From Cyclobacterium marinum DSM 745 (lineage in GTDB: Bacteria; Bacteroidota; Bacteroidia; Cytophagales; Cyclobacteriaceae), in the NCBI RefSeq assembly GCF_000222485.1, contig NC_015914.1, positions 3,640,001 through 3,704,000 on the forward strand: a stretch of 64,000 nucleotides of DNA. Reading direction: 5' to 3'. Below the pieces are notes generated by a model. It was not told the origin of the DNA. It worked only from the letters and a program-made list of their open reading frames with translations, and did not search any database. Shown here piece by piece: positions 38,477 through 45,839 of this stretch. A program made the translations under genes and the position numbers. Numbering within the stretch: the stretch's first letter is position 1; every line of letters begins with the position of its first letter.

Positions 38477-38666
38477 AGTCAGGAAACTTTTCATGTAATA
38501 TTTCAATTAATTCCTTAAGACTTCCATCCATTGATAAAGTCAAAACCATTTGTAAAACATAAAGAAGTTCCTTATCCCTTTTCGGGGATAAAAAACTATT
38601 TCCTAATTCGATTCTGTTTATGAGTTCGTTTAGTCGAGTCTCATTTTTGCTTTGATAAACATTCAT
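38457..38666 (-). CDS. Small helical protein of unknown function
   Basis: 69 residues, starting MNVYQSKNETRL. Predicted mostly helical and leucine-rich (VLQMVLTLSMDGSLKELIEIL). It overlaps the start of the primase-like gene by 20 bases and follows the helicase gene by 23, so it sits between the two replication genes and may be a cofactor. I do not recognise a family. Confidence 0.55.
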   Translation of the reverse strand: MNVYQSKNETRLNELINRIELGNSFLSPKRDKELLYVLQMVLTLSMDGSLKELIEILHEKFPDYGKTHF

Positions 38667-38689
38667 TTTCCTTAATAATTAAGTTGGTT

Positions 38690-40192
38690 TCAAAATATTT
38701 GATTTTTACATAAATACACCTGCATTCCCTTACCTTCTCTATTCATGTGAATTTTTAGGGCCTTGAGTCGTTTGCTAAAACTTATATTTGCTAAAACTTT
38801 ATGTCCCTCATCAAGTGCGAAGGATTTATATTCTAGGAAAAGATCCTTTAATGGGATTTTCTTTTCGGGGTCTGGCTTATATCCTTCCTCATCTAAAAAA
38901 CGCTTAACCGTGTCGGATTCGGTCCTAAACTCTTCCAGTGCCCTATCAATGGATGGACTTTTAGAAAATCCTTTTTGGCTCAATAATCTTTGGAGGCCAT
39001 CCAGTACCCAATTAAATACGCCTGGTAACTCATCATTGATAATTTCATTATGTAGCGATTTATTTTGCTCATTTTTCGGGATCGTAACCTCAAAAGGGAT
39101 AATAATAAACCGCCTGAAAAAAGCATTATTGAATTCAACATCTTTTGGTAATTCGTTTGTGTTGAAAATCAATTTAGCGTAATCCTCAATTATCATTGGT
39201 TGACCATAAGGAAGCCGGGCCTCCATGGGCTCCCCTGAAGCTAAGGACTTAAATTTGGTACCTTCCAATTTTCCGCTTATCTCGCTAGCATAATTTACCA
39301 ACTTATCCGCAATCAATGCCCTGTAATAACCTGTCGTGTCTGTGAGGCTTTGCAAAGTAAACTCGCTGGTATTGTGGGGTCCAAGTAAAGCCTTCATAAT
39401 CTCATAAAATACGGATTTGCCATTTGCACCGCCTCCATAAAGAAAAAGGGCTTTTTCCAGTTTCAAATAGCTTTGGGGCACAAATACATATCCCAGAAAT
39501 TCGGCTAACACTTTTTGCTTGTCGGTTTCTGGTAAAACCTTATCCAAATAAGCCATAAACTTTGGGGCAGTGGCACTCCGATCGTATTCAAATGGTAATT
39601 GGTAGCGTATAAAGTCTAAGGCATCAAAGGCCCTTAAAATCGGCTTATCTGTTATTTCAAACGTTCCATTCAATAGGTTAATAAAAACCCTGTCTTTGGT
39701 CCGTGGTGGAGTCGGGAAATATTCGGAGGCAATAAACTGCTTGAATAGCTTTTCCCTAAATTGGTAATATTTTGCCGTAAACCTTCCAACTCCCATTTTT
39801 TCGGAGGCCTCTCCCAGAAACATTTGAAACTCTTCTTTGTCGATACTTTTCCAAAAGGCACCGTTATACAAATAGATAAAATCCTGGTTCTTACAAATTC
39901 CCCATTTTTTGGATTTGGTCAAATTGATAATCTCATCTATGGAAATAATTAGGAAATGCTTTTCATTAAGCTTGAAATTCTCCATGGCTTCTTGAATTGC
40001 TTCTTTTTCTTCGCTGGTCAATCCTGGAATCTTAAGTTTATTCTCCATGGATTCCTTTCCCTTTGCCTCATAATCAACCGGATTAACATCATTGAGTAGC
40101 TGGCTTAATATTTCGTTGTGAGGCTTCAATTTATCGCCCTGTTTGATTTCCTTTAAATGGTTATCAAACCCTTTTTTATTTATTTCTTTCAT
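38690..40192 (-). CDS. P4-type superfamily 3 helicase / phage-plasmid primase-helicase
   Basis: The protein has 500 residues. The N-terminal half (about 1-230) contains D5-like sequence (GVGRFTAKYYQFREKLFKQF in part), and Walker A, LYGGGANGKSVF, lies near residue 250. Sensor elements LIFNTNELP and FFRRFIIIPF follow. It matches the P4 alpha C-terminal helicase group used by satellites, prophages and plasmids to open their origins. The separate primase function may come from the TOPRIM protein downstream. The ATG is preceded by the AAAGCTACTTCGAC motif shared with other element genes. Confidence 0.88.
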   Translation of the reverse strand: MKEINKKGFDNHLKEIKQGDKLKPHNEILSQLLNDVNPVDYEAKGKESMENKLKIPGLTSEEKEAIQEAMENFKLNEKHFLIISIDEIINLTKSKKWGICKNQDFIYLYNGAFWKSIDKEEFQMFLGEASEKMGVGRFTAKYYQFREKLFKQFIASEYFPTPPRTKDRVFINLLNGTFEITDKPILRAFDALDFIRYQLPFEYDRSATAPKFMAYLDKVLPETDKQKVLAEFLGYVFVPQSYLKLEKALFLYGGGANGKSVFYEIMKALLGPHNTSEFTLQSLTDTTGYYRALIADKLVNYASEISGKLEGTKFKSLASGEPMEARLPYGQPMIIEDYAKLIFNTNELPKDVEFNNAFFRRFIIIPFEVTIPKNEQNKSLHNEIINDELPGVFNWVLDGLQRLLSQKGFSKSPSIDRALEEFRTESDTVKRFLDEEGYKPDPEKKIPLKDLFLEYKSFALDEGHKVLANISFSKRLKALKIHMNREGKGMQVYLCKNQIF

Positions 40193-40286
40193 GTCGAAGT
40201 AGCTTTTTAATTGTTTGACAAATTGCTTTGATTAAATAGCCTCCACTTATCAATAAAATGGATAGTGTAAAGGATAGGGCCACCAT
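40176..40286 (-). CDS. Candidate 36-residue single-pass membrane peptide
   Basis: The frame reads MVALSFTLSILLISGGYLIK, a clear transmembrane segment, then a basic tail (TIKKLLRHERNK). It overlaps the helicase start by 17 bases, typical of coupled genes in this operon, and the frame extends a few codons upstream with TTG codons. Its hydrophobic profile and basic tail argue for a real gene, but no homologue is known to me. Confidence 0.4.
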   Translation of the reverse strand: MVALSFTLSILLISGGYLIKAICQTIKKLLRHERNK

Positions 40287-40310
40287 GGCCAATAAATTCA
40301 AATAGGCATA

Positions 40311-40409
40311 TCATGTAGTTCTCCCTTCCTTTTGGATAGTAAAATGAGTATCTTTGCCCTGTCGAGTAGCTTTGACACTTGAGGAGGTCGCTTTTGAATG
40401 TTTATTCAT
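40311..40409 (-). CDS. Candidate 32-residue peptide
   Basis: A basic, Ser/Thr-rich frame (MNKHSKATSSSVKATRQGKD) that overlaps the stop codon of the HTH gene (ATGAATAA) and contains the AAAGCTAC motif. It may instead be an untranslated spacer; the overlap is the only support. Confidence 0.25.
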   Translation of the reverse strand: MNKHSKATSSSVKATRQGKDTHFTIQKEGRTT

Positions 40410-40752
40410 GGCTTCCTCCTTTCCTTTTTCGCTTAATAATGATTTTTTTCGCTTCCACCTCCACATCGAAGGATCCCTTATTCCCACTTTTAACCCAATC
40501 GATAAGGTCATTTTTGGAAAAGTACAATCGCCCGGCTCTCTTATTGTAGGGGATCAATCCCTTAGATACATAGGAATAAAGAGTCTGCTTTTGCACGTGT
40601 AAAAATTTGGCTGTTTCCGTTATCGTGAGGAGCTGATCGCCCGGCTCGCCCGTGGAGGATTCCAGAATCAAAGATTTGATTTGCTTTACCTCATCGAAAA
40701 GTGAGGCCATAGCCCTTGGTAGGCTGTCGAAAGTAATTTGGTTTGCATCCAT
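40402..40752 (-). CDS. MerR/excisionase-type helix-turn-helix protein
   Basis: The protein has 116 residues. The HTH_17 domain at about 42-90 reads LLTITETAKFLHVQKQTLYS, then SKGLIPYNKRAGRLYFSKNDLIDWV, the wing-like pattern of Xis/AlpA proteins. The C terminus is lysine-rich. In satellites and integrative elements such proteins drive excision or switch on the integrase and replication genes. A tandem TTTTGGGTATG repeat lies about 70 bases upstream of its start. Confidence 0.85.
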   Translation of the reverse strand: MDANQITFDSLPRAMASLFDEVKQIKSLILESSTGEPGDQLLTITETAKFLHVQKQTLYSYVSKGLIPYNKRAGRLYFSKNDLIDWVKSGNKGSFDVEVEAKKIIIKRKRKGGSHE

Positions 40753-40821
40753 TTGTGAAACTTTATTTTATTTCTCCAAATGAAAACAAAAAATTATACC
40801 CTAATCAAGCCCAAAAAATTC

Positions 40822-40843
40822 TTTTGGGTATGTTTTGGGTATG
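40822..40843. promoter_or_regulatory. Tandem operator-like repeat upstream of the HTH gene
   Basis: TTTTGGGTATG occurs twice in immediate tandem (40822-40832 and 40833-40843). An 11-bp period close to one helical turn would put two protein monomers on one DNA face. The position, 70-90 bases before the HTH start, suggests a binding site for that protein or a partner. Confidence 0.5.
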
Positions 40844-40861
40844 TTTTTATTTGTTGCTTAC

Positions 40862-41908
40862 TTATGAAAAATCCAGGTCGGTTAATATTCTCCTGCTTTT
40901 AGTGCACGGAGACTTTCCTCTCAAAATATCATAAACAGATTCTTTACTAAATTCCTTACCATCGTTTTGGAGAAAGTTTTTGCAAATCCAATTTTTGCAA
41001 TCCGTTAAATTATGGTCGATTTTTCCGTTATCAATTAATCTTTTAAACAAATCAACTAATTGGTTTTGATTTTTTGGCCAAAGAAGTTTTCCCTCGATTT
41101 CTTCACCATTTAATAAACTCATCAACTCATTTTCTTTTTTAGGAAAATTAGACTTAAGTCCTTCAAATAGTTTTTCAATGGTGGATTCATCAATGATTAT
41201 TTGTTTTACTTCTCCAAGTTGATTTTTATGGTCATCATTTAAATTCCTTTCTTTCTCTATCTCATCAATTACGGTTTGAAGTTCGGAGGAGTAATTTTCA
41301 ACATGTGAATTCCATTTCCTAAACTGTAATTCATAAAATTTGTAGGATTCAAAATAAAACATCCTAAATAATGGGATAAATGGCTTTGGGTTTTTAATAA
41401 TATAAAACCATGCTTTGTAATTTCTTCCAATTTTAATCCCATCCCTGTAAAGCAAATCTTTTTTCAGTATTGGGATAGGTTCCTCATCTTTATTTTCATC
41501 CGTATAAAAATATCCCCTAGAGGCAAAAGGCATTACTTCGGATTTTATTTCTTTGAAGATTTTATCAATAGGAAACGAATTTGTGCCGAATATTTGATTT
41601 AATTCCTTAATCTCATTTTCTAACTCAAAATACCCATCCAAAAACCCATTCGAATAGGCTTCATAATATGGAATAAGATCCCGTATTGGTTGCCCATTTT
41701 CCGCAGATACCAAATCCTTTCTCCATATCCCCACAAATTCCCAATAATCTCCATAAGGCGTAAATGATTTGTAATTTTCGCCTTCAAGCTTTTGAAACCT
41801 GTTTACTAATTTTCCTTCATAGAATTCATGCTTAAATATTACCTCTATTTCTATTGGAAAACCTTCAATAGGAAAATCATAGATTAAATCAATTTCCTGA
41901 AATTTCAT
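40862..41908 (-). CDS. Accessory protein of the element with RteC-like C terminus
   Basis: 348 residues, mostly charged and helical. The C-terminal 80 or so residues (LLWPKNQNQLVDLFKRLIDN onward, ending ILRGKSPCTKSRRILTDLDF) resemble the C-terminal part of RteC-type proteins that accompany Bacteroidota integrases. I do not recognise the N-terminal part. It lies between integrase and HTH genes and its start carries the AAAGCTACT motif. A regulatory role in excision is plausible. Confidence 0.55.
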   Translation of the reverse strand: MKFQEIDLIYDFPIEGFPIEIEVIFKHEFYEGKLVNRFQKLEGENYKSFTPYGDYWEFVGIWRKDLVSAENGQPIRDLIPYYEAYSNGFLDGYFELENEIKELNQIFGTNSFPIDKIFKEIKSEVMPFASRGYFYTDENKDEEPIPILKKDLLYRDGIKIGRNYKAWFYIIKNPKPFIPLFRMFYFESYKFYELQFRKWNSHVENYSSELQTVIDEIEKERNLNDDHKNQLGEVKQIIIDESTIEKLFEGLKSNFPKKENELMSLLNGEEIEGKLLWPKNQNQLVDLFKRLIDNGKIDHNLTDCKNWICKNFLQNDGKEFSKESVYDILRGKSPCTKSRRILTDLDFS

Positions 41909-41966
41909 TTGTGAGTAGCTTTATATTATGTAGCAAATGAAGCAAATGCGGTACTTCAAAAACCTT

Positions 41967-43259
41967 TTATTTTCGCATAAAATCTGTAATATCCTCCAAT
42001 ATCTCTTTTTTGGTTTTATCCTCAAAACCAGCAAAGTAGTTTTTAGTCGTTTTCAGGTCGGAATGGCCCAGGGCTTCGCTTACATATTCCATACTGGCTT
42101 TTTTTCTTACAGCCGTGGTGGCAAAAGAGTGCCTGGCCCAATAGGTAGAAATATTTTCATTCAACTCATTTGCCTTTGCTAGCTTTTTAATATGCTGGTT
42201 TACAAATCGAATAAAATTCAATTTTACCGCATGCTGTCTTTCGGCATTGTCATTTTCCGATAGAATAGGGAAAACAAACCCGTTTGGAGTTCTCTCTGTG
42301 GTTCCGTACTTCTTAATAAATGACTTTGCAAAATCAGTAAAAGGCACTTGAATAGGCTTGGAATTCGCCTTTTTGGTTCGCTTGGTTTTTTCCCTTACAA
42401 ATTCAATTTGCCCATCATTTAGATTTTTCCATTTCAGGTTGAGGATATCTTTCATATTCATACCATTGCACACAAAAGAAAAAAACCAAAAATCCTTTGC
42501 CTTTTCTTGCTCCGGGGTTTGGGCTTTAGCTTGAAATAGGGTTTGGAGTTCATTTGAATCAAAAGCCTTTTTGGTATTGGTAGAGGCTGGTATCTCATAA
42601 CGCTTGGATCCAAAAGGATAAATTTCCCGGTCTATGGCTTTCGCCTCGATCGCCCGGTTAAATATTACCCGGAGGCCTCTAAGATAAATTCCAACCGTGG
42701 TAAGTGATTTTTCCTTTTTTTCAGTCATCCAAAGTTCAAAGTCATTAAGAAATTTGACTGTGATGTTTTGAAACAAAAGCTTTTTAGGCTCCTTTCCGGT
42801 CATATCCTTAATATAAGCTTTCAAGGCCTTCATGCTTAACTCATAACTTGAAGCTGTAGAAATACGATTGTAATCCCTTAACTCTTGGATATAGCTTTCA
42901 TAATGATAAAAGGAATCGAGTAATTCCCCTGAGGTAATTGAAAGGGATTTTTCAAACCCTTCAAAAGTGAATGAAATTAAAAGTTTGGCTTTATTCGAAT
43001 AATGATTTTTCAACTCTTCTAAGTCCTCCTTTATCTCGGTTTCCTCTTTTTTGAATCGTTGTCCTTTTTCAGGATAAAATATCTTATTGAAATTTTTTTC
43101 GCTAAGATCGAAATCAGTTGTATAAAGTCTGGCTTTTTTAGTGGAGGTGTCATAAACTCGGATTTTCACCGGATAGGATCCATTTTCTTTTTTGCGCCTA
43201 GTGTCAAGGTAGAAATTGACCTTAACCGGATCTTTGGCCTTGTCTTTCTTTCGTGTCAT
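41967..43259 (-). CDS. int: Tyrosine recombinase (integrase) of the element
   Basis: The protein has 430 residues from the ATG at 43259; a longer frame begins at 43295 but contains the promoter. Order: arm-type DNA-binding domain (about 10-90), core-binding SAM-like domain (about 95-210) and catalytic domain. The usual first Arg is Asn (CNGMNMKD), the box II reads YWARHSFAT with Tyr where His is common, and the nucleophile Tyr is in TTKNYFAGFE. Bacteroidota integrases such as IntDOT also lack the first Arg. The gene faces inward from attR. Confidence 0.92.
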   Translation of the reverse strand: MTRKKDKAKDPVKVNFYLDTRRKKENGSYPVKIRVYDTSTKKARLYTTDFDLSEKNFNKIFYPEKGQRFKKEETEIKEDLEELKNHYSNKAKLLISFTFEGFEKSLSITSGELLDSFYHYESYIQELRDYNRISTASSYELSMKALKAYIKDMTGKEPKKLLFQNITVKFLNDFELWMTEKKEKSLTTVGIYLRGLRVIFNRAIEAKAIDREIYPFGSKRYEIPASTNTKKAFDSNELQTLFQAKAQTPEQEKAKDFWFFSFVCNGMNMKDILNLKWKNLNDGQIEFVREKTKRTKKANSKPIQVPFTDFAKSFIKKYGTTERTPNGFVFPILSENDNAERQHAVKLNFIRFVNQHIKKLAKANELNENISTYWARHSFATTAVRKKASMEYVSEALGHSDLKTTKNYFAGFEDKTKKEILEDITDFMRK

Positions 43260-43276
43260 GTCAAAGTAGCTTTGAA

Positions 43277-43308
43277 CAAAGATAATCATTTGCACACCAT
43301 TTGCACAA
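43277..43308 (-). promoter_or_regulatory. Promoter of the integrase gene, overlapping arm repeats
   Basis: On the minus strand TTG (43308-43306), a 21-base spacer and TATCTTTG (43284-43277), an exact TAnnTTTG. The start codon is 17 bases after the box. The TTTGCACA repeats (43288-43311) lie between and over the -33 box, so bound integrase would block its own transcription. Confidence 0.7.
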
Positions 43309-43311
43309 AAA
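43288..43311. repeat. Right arm-type repeat, TTTGCACA pair
   Basis: Identical to 35745-35768 near the left end. Two TTTGCACA boxes, direct orientation. Probable integrase arm-binding sites. Confidence 0.7.
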
Positions 43312-43424
43312 TGTATCCATATTTACATAAAAATACTATAGTCAAAAGCATAGTTTAATGCTTTAAATATCTAAAAATCAATAAATAAGGATAGTATTCG
43401 ATAAGTGTAAAAGTAGTGTTATTT

Positions 43425-43473
43425 CTGACTTGTAATCAGTAGGTCGTTGGTTCGATCCCGACAGGAGGCTCTT
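43425..43473. repeat. attR, right copy of the 49-bp att repeat
   Basis: Perfect copy of the tRNA-Thr 3' region; it lacks the D-arm and 5' acceptor strand and is not a functional tRNA. Confidence 0.93.
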
Positions 43474-43482
43474 AAAATTTAA

Positions 43483-43519
43483 GCACTTGCAGGATACATC
43501 TTGCAAGTGCTTTTTTTTT
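43483..43519 (+). terminator. Original chromosomal terminator of tRNA-Thr
   Basis: GCACTTGCA (43483-43491) pairs with TGCAAGTGC (43502-43510) around GGATACATCT, then nine T. It is homologous to 35712-35744 with compensatory stem changes; it probably served the tRNA before integration. Confidence 0.88.
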
Positions 43520-44123
43520 GAGGTAGTTATTTTATATCCGGATAGTAAAAGAAGAAAAGAAGCAAAATTATCAAAAAAATAAATAGGGAAGGCTACATAT
43601 AAATTATTAACTGGACTAGTTAATTTATCGTTCTCCCAATATTTTTTAAGGATAAGTCTTTCCATGTAAAAGGGGTGTGGTTAGTTATTTTTGTTTATGC
43701 TCCTTTTGTTTTATAGATGGAATTAGGATTGGTTTTATTTTTTGTAATTTATGCAATTAATTCAGGCAGAATTAGGAGTTGACCTCATAATATATGCTAA
43801 AGGATTCAGTTTGAGTCTTGTAATAATACCGAACAAATTGTTCATGTATGGGGTATAAGCTCCTTTAATATTTTTGCCTTCAAAGAAATGTTTGAATGGC
43901 TTAAAAGGTAAAAGCCTTTATTGATATGCTATAGAACCTTGATAAAGTCATTTGAAGATTGAGAGGGATATTTTGATTACATTTCAGCAGCCTTCTAGCG
44001 AGAGTAGGAAGATCCTTCAGATGGAAAGATAAAAATAAAGAAGGAAGGTTTTCAAATAAAGAATTCAATAAATTAGGAAAAATAATCGATTTAAAACACT
44101 ACAGATTTTTACCCGATAAGCGA
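43520..44123. other. AT-rich region after the element
   Basis: About 600 bases with no convincing gene. The minus-strand frame of 95 codons crossing the att site includes the reverse of the tRNA fragment and is an artefact. TATTTTTG (43686-43693) resembles a -7 box but has no partner. Confidence 0.5.
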
Positions 44124-45410
44124 ATGTTAAGAAATATTATAAAATTAATTAGCTGTATTTCTATCGGACTAGTCATCGGCTGTAAAGAAAAAGGTACTGT
44201 TGAAAGCGAAGCATTTTCTGTGGAACTGGAAACCATTGCCAAAGGTAATGAAAAAGAATACACTTGGACACATGCACGCTCTGCTGTAATACCCTCCGAT
44301 AAGCCAAAGGTGCTTACCACTATGTCACAAACACTCAAAGAGGGCTCAGATGTTTATCATGACTTGTATCAAGTGATAAGCCAAGACATGGGCCAAACCT
44401 GGTCTGAGCCTGAAGCAATACCTTCATTGACAATAATTGAACAAGATAGTGGCTATCGATCTGTAGTGGATATGTGGCCTCAATGGCATTCCTCTACAAA
44501 TAAGGTTTTAAATATTGGTACCTCTCCTTTTTATTCTAACGCAAAGACACATGACGGTTGGAAAAAAAAGGTGGTGTATGCCTGTTTTGATCCGGAAACC
44601 GAAAAATGGAGTTCTCCTAAATTTTTGAAACTACCGGAATTGGACCATGATGGAATGCTTTTAATGGCACCTGCAGCAGGCAGTGCCCAATGGTTGGAGT
44701 TGCCCAATGGAGATATTCTTTTACCTGTGTTTTATTTTAAGCTTACCGAGGAACAGGCTTATTCAGCTTTGAATAATCCAGATGAGGCTTTTAGTATAGG
44801 TAGTTTGATGAAAAGTGATGATTTTGGTTTTAGCAGCACAGTAGTGCGATGTACCTTCGACGGTGAAAATTTAATTTATAAAGAACATGGTGATGAATTA
44901 ATACTTAAACAGGGTAGGGGAATCTATGAACCATCCATCACCTCTTTTAAGGGAGAATATTATCTAACCATGCGTAGTGACAAAAGTGCTTTTGTTGCTA
45001 AAAGCAAAGATGGATTGCATTTTAGTTCTCTTAAGGAATGGACCTTTGACGATGAGTCTATTTTGGGGAGTTATAACACCCAGCAACATTGGGTGAGGCA
45101 TAGTGATGCCTTATACTTGGTGTACACCAGACGAGGTGCAGATAATGATGAGGTTTTTCGCCATAGGGCACCTCTTTTTATGGCAGAGGTGGATGTTAAT
45201 AACCTTCAAGTTATACGGTCTACTGAACGTGAGATGGTTCCCAATAGAGGAGTTGCTTTAGGTAATTTTGGCATCATGGAAGTCAATCAAAATGAGACCT
45301 GGATCACTGTAGCCGAATACATGAGGGGAGAAGAGAACGTAGTTGCTGATAATAGTGTTTTCACTGCCAAAATCAAGTGGAAGCGTCCAAATTTGAATTC
45401 AAAACAATAA
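44124..45410 (+). CDS. Sialidase-like (BNR/Asp-box) lipoprotein
   Basis: The protein has 428 residues. The signal peptide ends in a lipobox (LVIGC, Cys20), so the mature protein is lipid-anchored. One clear Asp-box reads SQDMGQTW, followed by a weaker SKDGLHF, within what looks like a six-bladed beta-propeller. An Arg-rich C-terminal half (TRRGADNDEVFRHR) could hold the active-site triad. The substrate could be sialic acid or another sugar acid. It is monocistronic, with no SusC/SusD pair nearby. Confidence 0.75.
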   Translation: MLRNIIKLISCISIGLVIGCKEKGTVESEAFSVELETIAKGNEKEYTWTHARSAVIPSDKPKVLTTMSQTLKEGSDVYHDLYQVISQDMGQTWSEPEAIPSLTIIEQDSGYRSVVDMWPQWHSSTNKVLNIGTSPFYSNAKTHDGWKKKVVYACFDPETEKWSSPKFLKLPELDHDGMLLMAPAAGSAQWLELPNGDILLPVFYFKLTEEQAYSALNNPDEAFSIGSLMKSDDFGFSSTVVRCTFDGENLIYKEHGDELILKQGRGIYEPSITSFKGEYYLTMRSDKSAFVAKSKDGLHFSSLKEWTFDDESILGSYNTQQHWVRHSDALYLVYTRRGADNDEVFRHRAPLFMAEVDVNNLQVIRSTEREMVPNRGVALGNFGIMEVNQNETWITVAEYMRGEENVVADNSVFTAKIKWKRPNLNSKQ

Positions 45411-45839
45411 TCAAAGATTTAATTAATACTAAGAGAATTGTAGAGTTTCCTACTACTATTTATTATGAGATGATAAGAACAAAATTTTTTAATAAATACA
45501 AACCCAAAGTAATTAGTAACTACAATACAAGTAGTGAATTGAACGGTGTTTGTAAGTGTTTTAAGTATCATAAAATTACCCATTAATGTTTATCCATATA
45601 ACATTGAAAACTGAATCAACTCGGTGGATTGTTAGACTTTCAACGATAAGCAAATGATATTTCTTCAACTCTTTGGCTGATTTTGATGTCGATTTAGTTT
45701 AAATCTAATTCAGCTGTAAGAAGAAAAAGGGAGTGATCAGGAAAATAATCTCTTGTATTTTTTACATTACTTTGACCAAAACCTAGTTCCATTGGTTAGG
45801 TACTTAGTTGATTTTTCTTTTATCGTTCAAAGCCACTTG
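45411..45839. other. AT-rich intergenic region
   Basis: About 430 bases between the converging sialidase-like and histidine kinase genes. A 69-codon frame (45377-45586) overlaps the sialidase gene end and has no features. I see no terminator hairpin that I would defend. Confidence 0.5.

Noticed and set aside
43378..43665. 95-codon minus-strand frame across attR
   Set aside because: It reads the antisense of the tRNA fragment and the terminator; such frames are a known artefact near tRNA genes.
45377..45586. 69-codon frame at the end of the sialidase-like gene
   Set aside because: It overlaps the real gene and has no protein-like features.
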